NCBI GenBank assembly: GCA_947452525.1 | Contig: CANGCW010000013.1 | Location: 1 to 13,914 of the forward strand | Direction of reading: 5' to 3' | Length of the DNA: 13,914 nt | From: Actinomycetota bacterium | GTDB taxonomy: Bacteria > Actinomycetota > Actinomycetes > Nanopelagicales > Nanopelagicaceae | In this document: positions 1 through 8,089 of the stretch, piece by piece | Layout of the letters: each line of letters opens with the position of its first letter | How positions within the stretch are numbered: the stretch's first letter is position 1 | Notes under the pieces: generated by a model | What the model saw: the letters and a program-made list of their open reading frames with translations, nothing else | Database searches by the model: none | Told to the model about the DNA's origin: nothing | Made by a program: the position numbers and the translations under genes

Positions 1-507
1 ATTGCCAATGGTGGAGTGCGTGTTACGCCAACTGTTGTTGCAGGCTATACGGACAGCAGTGGAAATTACACACCAACTTCAGTACAGAAGAGCGTTCGCG
101 TTGTAAGTGAGGATGTTGCAACAAAGATGAGAACCATGATGGAGAGCGTTGTATCTTCAAATGGAACAGCACCAGAAGCTGCGATCGCGGGCTATCGTGT
201 CGCTGGCAAGACTGGTACTGCGATGCGCTATAACGCGAAGTGCAACTGCTATCACGGCTACACCGCATCCTTTATCGGCTTTGCTCCTGCTGATGCTCCG
301 CAATATGTAATCTCCGTGGTGATCCAGAACCCTCAAGGCGATCACTTCGGTGGAACGATTTCAGCGCCAGTATTTAAGAAGGTCATGAGCTTTGTGCTTC
401 AAAATCGTCGCATTGCTCCAACGCGCACCACCTTCACTGCTTACCCATTGACTGAGAGCGCGCTCCTTCGCAAAGGTTCAGCTCTAACCTCAAAGGCGGG
501 AAATTGA
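1..507 (+). CDS. ftsI: Septal peptidoglycan transpeptidase FtsI/PbpB (class B PBP), C-terminal part
   Basis: This is the 3' end of a gene that begins before the window; 168 residues are visible, read in frame from base 1. The segment is the end of a penicillin-binding transpeptidase domain. The IANGG stretch at residues 1-5 and the KTGT box with Lys at residue 70 (within VAGKTGTA) are the hallmarks; the KTG triad lines the active site that cross-links stem peptides. A CNCYHGYTASFIGFAP stretch follows, matching the actinobacterial form of the family. FtsI is a membrane-anchored periplasmic enzyme that cross-links septal peptidoglycan made by FtsW. The gene lies immediately upstream of murE (1 nt gap), the usual dcw position. 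The catalytic Ser-x-x-Lys and SxN motifs and the membrane anchor lie outside the window. Assignment to FtsI rather than another class B PBP relies on the gene context. Confidence 0.93.
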   Translation: MANGGVRVTPTVVAGYTDSSGNYTPTSVQKSVRVVSEDVATKMRTMMESVVSSNGTAPEAAIAGYRVAGKTGTAMRYNAKCNCYHGYTASFIGFAPADAPQYVISVVIQNPQGDHFGGTISAPVFKKVMSFVLQNRRIAPTRTTFTAYPLTESALLRKGSALTSKAGN

Positions 508-508
508 T

Positions 509-1993
509 ATGGCCCCTCGCTACGGAAAGACGTTAGGCGAACTTGCTCGTCTCCTTGGGTGTGCGATTGAAGAATCTCAGAAGGGTCTTGCTTTTGTCGG
601 GATTTCCTCTAACTCTAAGCACATAACCGCTGGCGACCTCTTCATCGCTGCGCAAGGCGTAAAGAGCCACGGCTCGGCATATGCACCACAGGCGATTGCT
701 CAAGGTGCTCATGCGGTTCTCACCGATGCAGCAGGTGCGTCGATGCTCGGCAATGTGTCGGTTCCGGTTCTTGTTATTCCATCGCTAGAAGTAATGGTGG
801 GCGAGATTGCCTCGTGGTTCTACAACAGACCTGCTTCACGGATGCGTACTGTTGGAATTACAGGTACCAATGGAAAGACGACAACTGCCTCGCTCCTTGC
901 TCAATTACTGCGGGCACAGAGTCGTGAAACAACAGTTATCGGGACTCTGGGAGCTGAGATTGGGGGAGAGATTCTTGAGACTGGATTTACTACCCCAGAA
1001 GGAGACCAACTTCAGCGACTCTTTACTCGCTCTTTAGAGAGCGGCGCAACTGATTGCGTTATGGAGGTAAGCAGCCACGCAATCGCCCTCGGTCGCATTA
1101 ATGGAACGCACTTCTCCTGCGTGGCCTTTACCAACCTCACCCAAGATCACCTCGATTTCCATGGTGATATGGAGAGTTATTACTTGGCGAAGAAGAAGCT
1201 CTTTACATCTGAATACGCAGATCTTGGCTTTGTAAATATTGATGATTCTTACGGAGCACGGTTAGCAAATGAATCTGAGATCTTCATGCAAACGCTGAGC
1301 AAGAGCGATAAGCGCGCCACCTGGCACTACACAGTGATTGAGAGTGAAGCGTCTGGTTACCGCGTCGCGATTCGCGGCACTGGCGGCATTCTTATCGAAG
1401 GCGCCATTCAGTTATTAGGTGAACATAATCTAGATAATTTATTGATGGCTGTTGCCATCGCGGTTGAGAGTGGCGTTGATCCCATTGCAGTTGCGCGTGA
1501 TTTATCAACGCTTCTGGCTGCGCCTGGGCGCCTGGAGCGAGTGGGGGTAGGTGCACCATTTACTGCGGTCGTGGATTACGCCCATACCCCTGACGCAGTG
1601 GAACATTCGCTTCAAGCGATGCGAGAGCGGACTGCTGGCAAAGTGATTGCCGTTCTTGGCTGTGGTGGAGATAGAGATTCTTCTAAGCGTCCGCTCATGG
1701 GTGATGCGCTGGTGAGAGGTAGCGATGTTGCCATCATGACTTCGGATAATCCTCGTAGTGAGAATCCAGAGAGCATCCTCAAGGAGATGGCGGGCAATCA
1801 CGCTGAATCTGAGGCTCTCCATCTCGAAGTTGATCGTCGTAAAGCGATTGCACTTGCCGTAGCAATTGCCGAAAAGGGTGACTGCATACTCGTGCTCGGT
1901 AAGGGGCACGAAACCGGTCAACTCATCGCCGGTGTTAAGCATCCCTTCGATGACCGCATTGAGTTGGCACGAGCAATCGAGATGCTCTCATGA
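509..1993 (+). CDS. murE: UDP-MurNAc-tripeptide ligase MurE, meso-diaminopimelate-adding
   Basis: The 494-residue product is a full-length Mur ligase. In the cytoplasm it adds the third stem-peptide residue to UDP-MurNAc-L-Ala-D-Glu using ATP. The substrate-binding N-domain covers about residues 1-110. The ATP loop GITGTNGKTT is at 116-125. The Lys expected to be carbamylated is about K228, in YYLAKKKLF. The DNPR signature at 413-416 marks meso-diaminopimelate rather than lysine specificity, and KGHE is at 465-468. The ATG at 509 lies 1 nt after the ftsI stop and is preceded by AAGGCGGG (493-500), a good Shine-Dalgarno-like site 8 nt upstream. The stop overlaps the murF start in an ATGA, suggesting translational coupling. 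Identity is clear; the DAP specificity follows from the known family motif. Confidence 0.97.
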   Translation: MAPRYGKTLGELARLLGCAIEESQKGLAFVGISSNSKHITAGDLFIAAQGVKSHGSAYAPQAIAQGAHAVLTDAAGASMLGNVSVPVLVIPSLEVMVGEIASWFYNRPASRMRTVGITGTNGKTTTASLLAQLLRAQSRETTVIGTLGAEIGGEILETGFTTPEGDQLQRLFTRSLESGATDCVMEVSSHAIALGRINGTHFSCVAFTNLTQDHLDFHGDMESYYLAKKKLFTSEYADLGFVNIDDSYGARLANESEIFMQTLSKSDKRATWHYTVIESEASGYRVAIRGTGGILIEGAIQLLGEHNLDNLLMAVAIAVESGVDPIAVARDLSTLLAAPGRLERVGVGAPFTAVVDYAHTPDAVEHSLQAMRERTAGKVIAVLGCGGDRDSSKRPLMGDALVRGSDVAIMTSDNPRSENPESILKEMAGNHAESEALHLEVDRRKAIALAVAIAEKGDCILVLGKGHETGQLIAGVKHPFDDRIELARAIEMLS

Positions 1994-3393
1994 TTGCCCT
2001 CTCACTAGGTGAAATCGCCTCGATTGTTGGAGGAGTTCCCCATAACCTAGATGTGTCCCGCGTGACTTCTGCGGCGCCGATTATTGACTCTCGTAAGGCG
2101 AAGTCCGGCACTTTCTTCTGCGCTTTCAAAGGCAAGAACCAAGATGGCAACCAATTCGCAGAAGCAGCAATCGATGCAGGTGCAGAGTTTGTTTTAACAA
2201 CGGCTGCACTGGGAGTGCCTTCCATCCAAGTGGATGATGTTGGTCGCGCCCTCAGTGTTTTGGCAAAAGAAGTTCGAACTAGAATTTCCGCAAAGGTGAT
2301 TGGTATTACCGGTTCACAAGGTAAGACAACTACGAAAGATTTGTTGCGAGCCGTTCTCTCAACAAAGGGTGAAGTGATTGCTCCTGAGGGATCTTTCAAT
2401 AATGAGCTTGGCGTACCACTTACGCTCCTTGGCGCTACTGAGAAAACGGCGTTTGTCATTCTTGAGATGGGTGCACGCCATACCGGAGATATCGCTCACC
2501 TGTGCTCCATCGCAAAACCTAATATTGGCCTAGTCCTTGTGGTTGGAAGTGCACATGTCGGAGAGTTTGGAAGCGTTGAGAAGTTGGCAGCTACCAAGGC
2601 AGAGTTGATCGATACTTTGAGTGATGCTGGGATTGCAATCCTGGGGGATTACGATGCTTACACTCCAACTTTTGGATCTTCTCGCAGGATTAAGAGAATC
2701 ATCTTCGGTGAGAACGCCCATGACAACGTTCGTGCCGCCGATATTGAACTACGCAGTGGACGTGCGCACTTTGACCTAGTCACACCTGATGGCCGTGCGG
2801 GATGTTCCCTACGCCTCGTCGGCGCGCATCACGTTGCAAATGCATTAGCGGCAGCAGCCGTTGGATTTGCCTGTGGCATCAGCCCGGAGTTGTTGGCTGG
2901 CGCTCTGTCTACAGCTGAAGTGGCTTCAAAGTGGCGCATGGAACTTCATGAGGTAAACGGAGTTACCGTTATCAACGATAGCTATAACGCCAACCCTGAG
3001 AGCATGGCTGCGGCCCTGCGAACTGCCTCACTCCTTGCGCAGGAGAGCGGTGGTTCCTGCTGGGCGCTTCTGGGCAAGATGCACGAACTCGGCGCGTCAG
3101 AAGTGGAAAGCCACCTGGAAATTGGCAGACTCGCCTCTGAATTACATATCGATCACTTGGTCGAGGTCGGCGAGGTGCGCTTCGCCCCGAGTGCCGAGAG
3201 CGCCATTGGCGAGATGGAGATTCATCGCTGCGCAGCAAGCGAGGCGGTGCAGATCTTCCTCCCTTACATCAGTGAGGGAGATGTCATCGTCATCAAGGCC
3301 TCGCGGGCCGAGCAACTTGATCGATTGGCAGAAGAGTTGATTCACGAATTGCGTGCACGAGAAGAGAAGGGCAAGGAGGGTAGCGAAGAGTGA
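1990..3393 (+). CDS. murF: UDP-MurNAc-tripeptide:D-Ala-D-Ala ligase MurF
   Basis: The product has 467 residues, the usual MurF length. MurF joins the D-Ala-D-Ala dipeptide to UDP-MurNAc-tripeptide with ATP, finishing the cytoplasmic pentapeptide precursor. The N-terminal domain has the DSRKAKSGTFFCAFKG stretch (about 33-48), typical of the MurE/MurF substrate-binding fold. The ATP loop GITGSQGKTTTKD is at 105-117, LEMGARHTGDI is near 158-168, and NDSYNANPESM is at 329-339 at the start of the C-terminal domain. The start ATG overlaps the murE stop (ATGA), and its own stop overlaps the mraY GTG (GTGA). No strong ribosome-binding site precedes the ATG, so re-initiation from murE is likely. No ddl gene is present, so D-Ala-D-Ala must be made by an enzyme encoded elsewhere. 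Confidence 0.97.
   Translation: MIALSLGEIASIVGGVPHNLDVSRVTSAAPIIDSRKAKSGTFFCAFKGKNQDGNQFAEAAIDAGAEFVLTTAALGVPSIQVDDVGRALSVLAKEVRTRISAKVIGITGSQGKTTTKDLLRAVLSTKGEVIAPEGSFNNELGVPLTLLGATEKTAFVILEMGARHTGDIAHLCSIAKPNIGLVLVVGSAHVGEFGSVEKLAATKAELIDTLSDAGIAILGDYDAYTPTFGSSRRIKRIIFGENAHDNVRAADIELRSGRAHFDLVTPDGRAGCSLRLVGAHHVANALAAAAVGFACGISPELLAGALSTAEVASKWRMELHEVNGVTVINDSYNANPESMAAALRTASLLAQESGGSCWALLGKMHELGASEVESHLEIGRLASELHIDHLVEVGEVRFAPSAESAIGEMEIHRCAASEAVQIFLPYISEGDVIVIKASRAEQLDRLAEELIHELRAREEKGKEGSEE
3373..3380 (+). promoter_or_regulatory. Strong Shine-Dalgarno site for mraY
   Basis: AAGGAGGG lies inside the end of murF, 9 nt before the GTG at 3390. It is a near-perfect anti-16S match and the strongest ribosome-binding site I see in the cluster. 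It supports GTG 3390 as the mraY start and suggests mraY is translated well on its own as well as by coupling to murF. Confidence 0.75.
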
Positions 3394-4448
3394 AGGGCAT
3401 ATTGATTGCTGGAGCTTCGTCGCTCTTTCTTAGCCTCTTCCTCACGCCTCTCTATATTCGTTTCCTCGCAGCACGTGGCTTTGGTCAACCAATCCGTGAT
3501 GATGGTCCAACCTCGCATCACGTAAAGCGTGGCACTCCCACCATGGGTGGAGTCATTCTTATTCTGAGTGGAACAGCGGCCTACTTCCTGAGCCACCTGG
3601 TTGATGGTGTCAGCATCAGCGCATCAGCTCTCTTGGTCCTCGCTCTCATCTGGGGCCTTGGGGCTGTCGGTCTCCTTGATGATTGGCTAAAGATCTCAAA
3701 GGGAAAGTCCCTCGGTCTCACCAGTAAGCAGAAGTTGTTCGGTCAATTTCTCGTAGCATCTTCATTCGCTTATGCAGGTCTTCACTTTGTCGACTCATTT
3801 CATCTTGCGCCTATCTCAAAAAATCTTTCAACACTTCGAGATACATCGATTGCCCTGGGAACAATCCTTGTTATTGCATGGGTAACTTTTCTCGTCCTCG
3901 GCACTAGCAATGGAGTTAATCTCACTGATGGTCTAGATGGACTTGCAACAGGTGCATCCATCATGACTTTTCTCTCTTTCATTCTCATCGGGGTCTGGGA
4001 GTTTCGCCAGAGCTGCGTCTTCTCCCACGTCGCAAAGTGCTACCAGGTGCGTGACCCTCTCGATCTAGCGGTTTTAGCTGCGGCGCTGGCCGGTGCTTGT
4101 GCAGGCTTCCTCTGGTGGAACACCTCGCCAGCGAAGATCTTCATGGGAGACGTCGGCTCTCTAGCACTCGGTGGCGCAATGGCTGGACTTGCCGTCACCC
4201 TTCGCACAGAATTTCTCTTAGTTCTTCTCGGTGGCCTCTTCGTCATCATCACCTGTTCCGTGATAATTCAAACGCTCTACTTCAAGGCGAGCGGTGGAAA
4301 GCGTGTCTTTAAGATGGCGCCGCTTCAACATCACTTTGAACTCCTTGGATGGGGCGAGGTCACCATCGTTGTACGGTTCTGGATTATCGCCGGCATAAGT
4401 GTTGCAGGAGGTTTGGGTCTCTTCTACGCCCAATGGGTGGTCTCGTAA
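3390..4448 (+). CDS. mraY: Phospho-N-acetylmuramoyl-pentapeptide transferase MraY
   Basis: The product is a 352-residue polytopic membrane protein that transfers phospho-MurNAc-pentapeptide from UDP to undecaprenyl phosphate, giving lipid I at the inner face of the membrane. Family motifs are all present: PTMGGV (50-55), the Asp pair in LLDDWLK (D97, D98), NLTDGLDGLATG (177-188), FMGDVGSLALGG (251-262) and APLQHHFE (310-317). The 204-229 loop contains two Cys and the RDPLDLAV sequence, an actinobacterial feature. About ten hydrophobic segments alternate with short loops, as in the family. The start is GTG at 3390, overlapping the murF stop and backed by a strong Shine-Dalgarno site. murD follows directly. 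Confidence 0.97.
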   Translation: MKGILIAGASSLFLSLFLTPLYIRFLAARGFGQPIRDDGPTSHHVKRGTPTMGGVILILSGTAAYFLSHLVDGVSISASALLVLALIWGLGAVGLLDDWLKISKGKSLGLTSKQKLFGQFLVASSFAYAGLHFVDSFHLAPISKNLSTLRDTSIALGTILVIAWVTFLVLGTSNGVNLTDGLDGLATGASIMTFLSFILIGVWEFRQSCVFSHVAKCYQVRDPLDLAVLAAALAGACAGFLWWNTSPAKIFMGDVGSLALGGAMAGLAVTLRTEFLLVLLGGLFVIITCSVIIQTLYFKASGGKRVFKMAPLQHHFELLGWGEVTIVVRFWIIAGISVAGGLGLFYAQWVVS

Positions 4449-4449
4449 A

Positions 4450-5811
4450 GTGAAGCAACAACCAACTCTTCCAGAGATTCTCTCAGAACCGATCGCCATT
4501 ATTGGTGCAGGTGTAACAGGAAAGTCTGTTGCGAAATTTCTTGATGACCGAGGCGCGAACTATCAACTCTTTGACGAGAAGGCGGGAGAGGGAGTTGCAA
4601 ACGAACTAGGTTCGCAGAGATTCTCTTGGGCAGTCGTCTCACCTGGGTGGAGAAAAGGCCACCCTCTTATTGCTGAACTTCTTAGTCGAGGCACTCTGTT
4701 AATTTCAGAGATAGATTTTGCTTGGGTTATTAAATCCGAGGTCAATCCCACTCAGAGGTGGATTGCACTTACGGGAACAAATGGAAAGACCACGACCGTA
4801 CAGATGGTCGAATCAATTTTCCGCGCCGCAAATCTTGCTGGCCGAGCATGTGGAAATGTTGGAAATTCTGTTGTGCAGACTTTGGGTGAGGACCCTAGCC
4901 TCGAGGTCTTAGCTCTTGAACTCTCCTCGTTCCAAATCGATTGGAGCGAATTCCCGACCTTTGCAGCGGTGGCGATTCTCAACATCGCAGAAGATCACAT
5001 AGATTGGCATGGCGGATTTGATGGATATGCCAATGCAAAGTTGAAGTTGCTCCAGCAGACCGACACTGCTGTATTAAATGCGTTAGATCCTGAGATTGTG
5101 AATCGCTCTGCTGGTTGGAATGGTAGGAGAGTGCTCTTCTCGCTCGATACACCACGACCTGGAGAGATCGGCCTCGTTGAAAATCTATTGGTGGATCGGG
5201 CGTTTGTAGCCAGCCCCGAGGCGGCAGAGTCATTTGCCGAGTTGGTCGATATCAAACCTTCTGTTCCGCATAATGTTCTTAACGCAATGGCAGCAGCAGG
5301 ACTATCGCTCGCTATTGGAATTTCACACGAAGCTGTTAATGAGGGAGTTCGAAACTTCGTCCTAGATCACCACCGCCTGGAATTAATCGCAGAACGTGAC
5401 GGCATCCGTTGGATCAATGATTCAAAGGCAACGAATCCGCATGCTGCAAAGGCAGCGCTCTCATCGGTAGAGAAGTGCATCTGGATTGCTGGCGGATTAG
5501 CCAAAGGTGCAGCCATGGATGAGATCGTTCAATCCATGAAGAAGCGGATTCGCGCCGTTATTTTGATTGGAACCGATAGAGAACTCATCGCTACCGCCCT
5601 CGATACCTATGCCCCTGAAATCCCATATTTCAGAGTTGATGGAGATTCAGCGGAAGCGTTGATGGAGCAGGTAGTCGAACGTGCAGGAGGGCTCGCCCAA
5701 TCAGGCGATGCTGTTTTGCTTGCTCCAGCTTGCGCCTCAATGGACCAGTTCACCTCATATGCGCACAGGGGAGAGGCCTTCCGATTTGCAGTGGAACGGT
5801 TCTTGGCATGA
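4450..5811 (+). CDS. murD: UDP-MurNAc-L-Ala:D-Glu ligase MurD
   Basis: MurD adds D-glutamate to UDP-MurNAc-L-Ala in the cytoplasm. I choose the GTG at 4450, one base after the mraY stop, giving 453 residues that begin MKQQPTLPEI. The frame is open further upstream to a GTG at 4399, but that would overlap mraY by 50 nt and add sequence unlike the family. A Rossmann-like N-domain with IAIIGAGVTGKS (16-26) is followed by the ATP loop LTGTNGKTTT (107-116), LELSSFQ (156-162), the probable carbamylated Lys K197 in ANAKLKLL, HHRLELI, and WINDSKATNPHA near 321-332. The only upstream ribosome-site candidate is a weak GGTGG at 4436-4440. The stop overlaps the ftsW start (ATGA). Identity is clear; the exact start is slightly less certain. 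Confidence 0.95.
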   Translation: MKQQPTLPEILSEPIAIIGAGVTGKSVAKFLDDRGANYQLFDEKAGEGVANELGSQRFSWAVVSPGWRKGHPLIAELLSRGTLLISEIDFAWVIKSEVNPTQRWIALTGTNGKTTTVQMVESIFRAANLAGRACGNVGNSVVQTLGEDPSLEVLALELSSFQIDWSEFPTFAAVAILNIAEDHIDWHGGFDGYANAKLKLLQQTDTAVLNALDPEIVNRSAGWNGRRVLFSLDTPRPGEIGLVENLLVDRAFVASPEAAESFAELVDIKPSVPHNVLNAMAAAGLSLAIGISHEAVNEGVRNFVLDHHRLELIAERDGIRWINDSKATNPHAAKAALSSVEKCIWIAGGLAKGAAMDEIVQSMKKRIRAVILIGTDRELIATALDTYAPEIPYFRVDGDSAEALMEQVVERAGGLAQSGDAVLLAPACASMDQFTSYAHRGEAFRFAVERFLA

Positions 5812-6995
5812 GCACCAGGTCGCAAAGTAGCTTTATTAAATCCCCGCTCGCGCCGTACTACTTCATTCTCTTCTCCCTGCTCTCACTCTGCGCCTTTGGT
5901 TTAGTGATGGTGTTATCTGCCTCGTCTGTGAAATCACTTCAAGATTATGGCTCTGTCTACGCGATCTTCCTCAAGCAGTTGCTCTTCTTAGGAATTGCAG
6001 TATGTGTTGGTTGGCTCACGATGCGGTCAAAGATGAAGTACTTCTCTTTAATTGGTCGCTTTGCAATTCCCGTTGGCGCACTCTTGCTCATTCTCCCCAT
6101 TTTCATTGGACGTTCTACTAATGGAAACCGAAATTGGATTCCGGTTGGCCCATTCACTATCCAGCCGAGCGAGTTTGCAAAGTTACTCTTAGTGATCTGG
6201 TGCGCGGCTCAACTGAAGCGATTTGAGCAGAGCAACCAAGCACACGAGACAATGCAGCTGCTGGGCAGAATTCTTCCGGGGGCATTTATCTTCTTAGCGC
6301 TCATCATGGCTGGAAATGATCTTGGAACTGCGTTGACCGTAATGGGGATTGTTGCAGCGATGCTCTATATCGGTGGACTCTCAATGAGAAGCTTTGCCGT
6401 TATCTCTTTAGGCGGCGTACTCGCCACTGCAGGCGCTGTCATTTCGAAACCTAATCGCCTCCATAGATTCGCTGCCGTTCTTGATCCTTTTAAGCCGTCT
6501 GTCTACAAATTCGCTGGGTGGCAGCCTGCGCACTCCATCATGGGTCTAGCCAGTGGCGGCCTCTTCGGGGTCGGACTCGGGGCATCGCAGCAGAAGTGGG
6601 CAAATCTCTCAGAGGCTCATACCGACTTTATCTTTACAGTAATCGGCGAAGAGCTGGGCCTCCTAGGAACGCTATTCGTTCTTACCCTCTACGTACTCCT
6701 GCTCTATGGGATTTTCCGAACTGCAATGCAGAGCAAGGACCTCTTCTTTAAATATGCAACCGCTGGCGTAGGCGCATGGATATTGGCACAAGTTGTTGTA
6801 AATGTGGGTTCGGATATCGGCATCTTTCCCGTGGTCGGAGTTACTCTTCCCTTTATCTCGTACGGTGGCTCATCACTCATTGCTAATGTTGCGGCTATCG
6901 GATTGGTCTTGAACGGAATTAGGAAGAGCCCTGATCTAGCGCAGGCACTCGAAGAGCGCGGACTCTTAAAGTCAAGAAGGGCGGTGAAGGCATGA
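5808..6995 (+). CDS. ftsW: Septal peptidoglycan glycosyltransferase FtsW (SEDS family)
   Basis: The product is a 395-residue SEDS membrane protein that polymerises lipid II into glycan strands at the septum, in partnership with FtsI. The ATG at 5808 overlaps the murD stop; the frame is open 78 nt further upstream, but this start fits the ATGA pattern and gives a normal short cytoplasmic N-terminus before the first membrane segment (about residues 18-37). SEDS hallmarks include NGNRNWIPVG and QPSEFAKLLLV, AGNDLGTALTV, EAHTDFIFTVIGEELG with the putative catalytic Asp at residue 273, and VVGVTLPFISYGGSSL near the end. Roughly ten hydrophobic segments are visible. FtsW rather than RodA is favoured by its place between murD and murG and next to ftsI, ftsQ and ftsZ. 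Confidence 0.95.
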   Translation: MSTRSQSSFIKSPLAPYYFILFSLLSLCAFGLVMVLSASSVKSLQDYGSVYAIFLKQLLFLGIAVCVGWLTMRSKMKYFSLIGRFAIPVGALLLILPIFIGRSTNGNRNWIPVGPFTIQPSEFAKLLLVIWCAAQLKRFEQSNQAHETMQLLGRILPGAFIFLALIMAGNDLGTALTVMGIVAAMLYIGGLSMRSFAVISLGGVLATAGAVISKPNRLHRFAAVLDPFKPSVYKFAGWQPAHSIMGLASGGLFGVGLGASQQKWANLSEAHTDFIFTVIGEELGLLGTLFVLTLYVLLLYGIFRTAMQSKDLFFKYATAGVGAWILAQVVVNVGSDIGIFPVVGVTLPFISYGGSSLIANVAAIGLVLNGIRKSPDLAQALEERGLLKSRRAVKA

Positions 6996-8089
6996 AGCGC
7001 ATACTCTTCGCTGCGGCTGGAACAGCTGGTCACCTCGAACCTGCTCTCGCCGTAGCGCGATGGATTCGAGCTAACAATCCAGATATCTCCTGCGAATTTC
7101 TCTCTTCAAGCCAGGGCGTAGAAGAGCGCTTATTGCTTAATGAAAATTTCATCGTTCATACTGTTACGAAGGCTGCTCTGCCGAGAAGGCTCTCACCGCA
7201 AGCCGTTAAATGGCCATTCGCTTTTGCGAAATCACTCATTGAGGTGCGCAATGCACTCAAGGGGGCCGATCTTCTTATCGGATTTGGTGGCTATATCTGT
7301 GCGCCGGCCTATCTCGTAGCACGCTCGAAGCAGATCCCGTTCTATCTCCATGAGGCAAATGTTCTTCCTGGTTGGGCTAATCGGCTAGGTGTCAGACTCG
7401 GAGGCGAGGCCCTCCTTGGTTTTGATGCGACGAAGCGAGTTGACTCCCTCTTCGCTGAAGCACAGACAGTCGGACTTCCTCTACGTGAACAGATTTATTC
7501 AGCATCAGAGCTCTCGCCGTTAAAGGCGAACGCTATGCGCGAGAAGTGGTTGTCAGATTGCGGATTAGATCCTGCGAAGAAGACCATCCTTATCTTCGGT
7601 GGTTCGCTCGGTGCACGTTCTATTAATGGCGTAATCGATGAAGTGAAGAACGAATTAACGAGAGCAAACTTTCAGATTATTCACGCTGTCGGTGGAAAGA
7701 ATGAGCTCCCCGAGCGCGCTGCCGGGTATCTGCCAGTTCCGTATATCGAGGATATGGCTACTGCGATGGTGAGTGCGGATTTACTCATCTCTCGCGCTGG
7801 CGCAGTAACCTGTGCCGAAATTATTACCCTCAATAAGTACGCACTTCTTATTCCGCTCGAGATTGGCAACGGAGAGCAGAAATACAATGCGACCGAGGTG
7901 GAATCATTGGGTCTCGCGACAGTTATTGCTAACAGCGCCTTCTCAGCTCACTACCTCTCAGCGAATATCATTCGACTCATGAAATCAGCCGAGAGCTCAG
8001 GAATCATTGATACTTCCTCCTCTCGTCACCCGCATGCCGTGGAGGCAATCGGATACGAGATTCTCTCTGCGTTGAAGGTGCAGAAATGA
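6992..8089 (+). CDS. murG: UDP-GlcNAc:lipid I N-acetylglucosamine transferase MurG
   Basis: The 365-residue peripheral membrane glycosyltransferase (GT-B fold, family GT28) converts lipid I to lipid II. The N-domain glycine loop reads GTAGHLEPALAVA (10-22), with GFGGY at 97-101 and HEANVLPGWANR at 120-131. These are the actinobacterial variants of the GTGGH and HEQN loops. The C-domain, which binds UDP-GlcNAc, has FGGSLGARSIN (202-212), YIEDMATAM, SRAGAVTCAEI (267-277) and IGNGEQKYNA (291-300). The ATG overlaps the ftsW stop and the stop overlaps the murC ATG, so translation is probably coupled in both directions. Confidence 0.97.
   Translation: MKRILFAAAGTAGHLEPALAVARWIRANNPDISCEFLSSSQGVEERLLLNENFIVHTVTKAALPRRLSPQAVKWPFAFAKSLIEVRNALKGADLLIGFGGYICAPAYLVARSKQIPFYLHEANVLPGWANRLGVRLGGEALLGFDATKRVDSLFAEAQTVGLPLREQIYSASELSPLKANAMREKWLSDCGLDPAKKTILIFGGSLGARSINGVIDEVKNELTRANFQIIHAVGGKNELPERAAGYLPVPYIEDMATAMVSADLLISRAGAVTCAEIITLNKYALLIPLEIGNGEQKYNATEVESLGLATVIANSAFSAHYLSANIIRLMKSAESSGIIDTSSSRHPHAVEAIGYEILSALKVQK

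Noticed and set aside
1935..2459. A 174-residue minus-strand open frame across the murE-murF junction
   Set aside because: It is antisense to two clear Mur ligases and shows no recognisable domain or ribosome-binding site.
4399..4449. Upstream start for murD at GTG 4399
   Set aside because: It would overlap mraY by 50 nt and add 17 residues that do not match MurD; the GTG at 4450, just after the mraY stop, gives a standard N-terminus.
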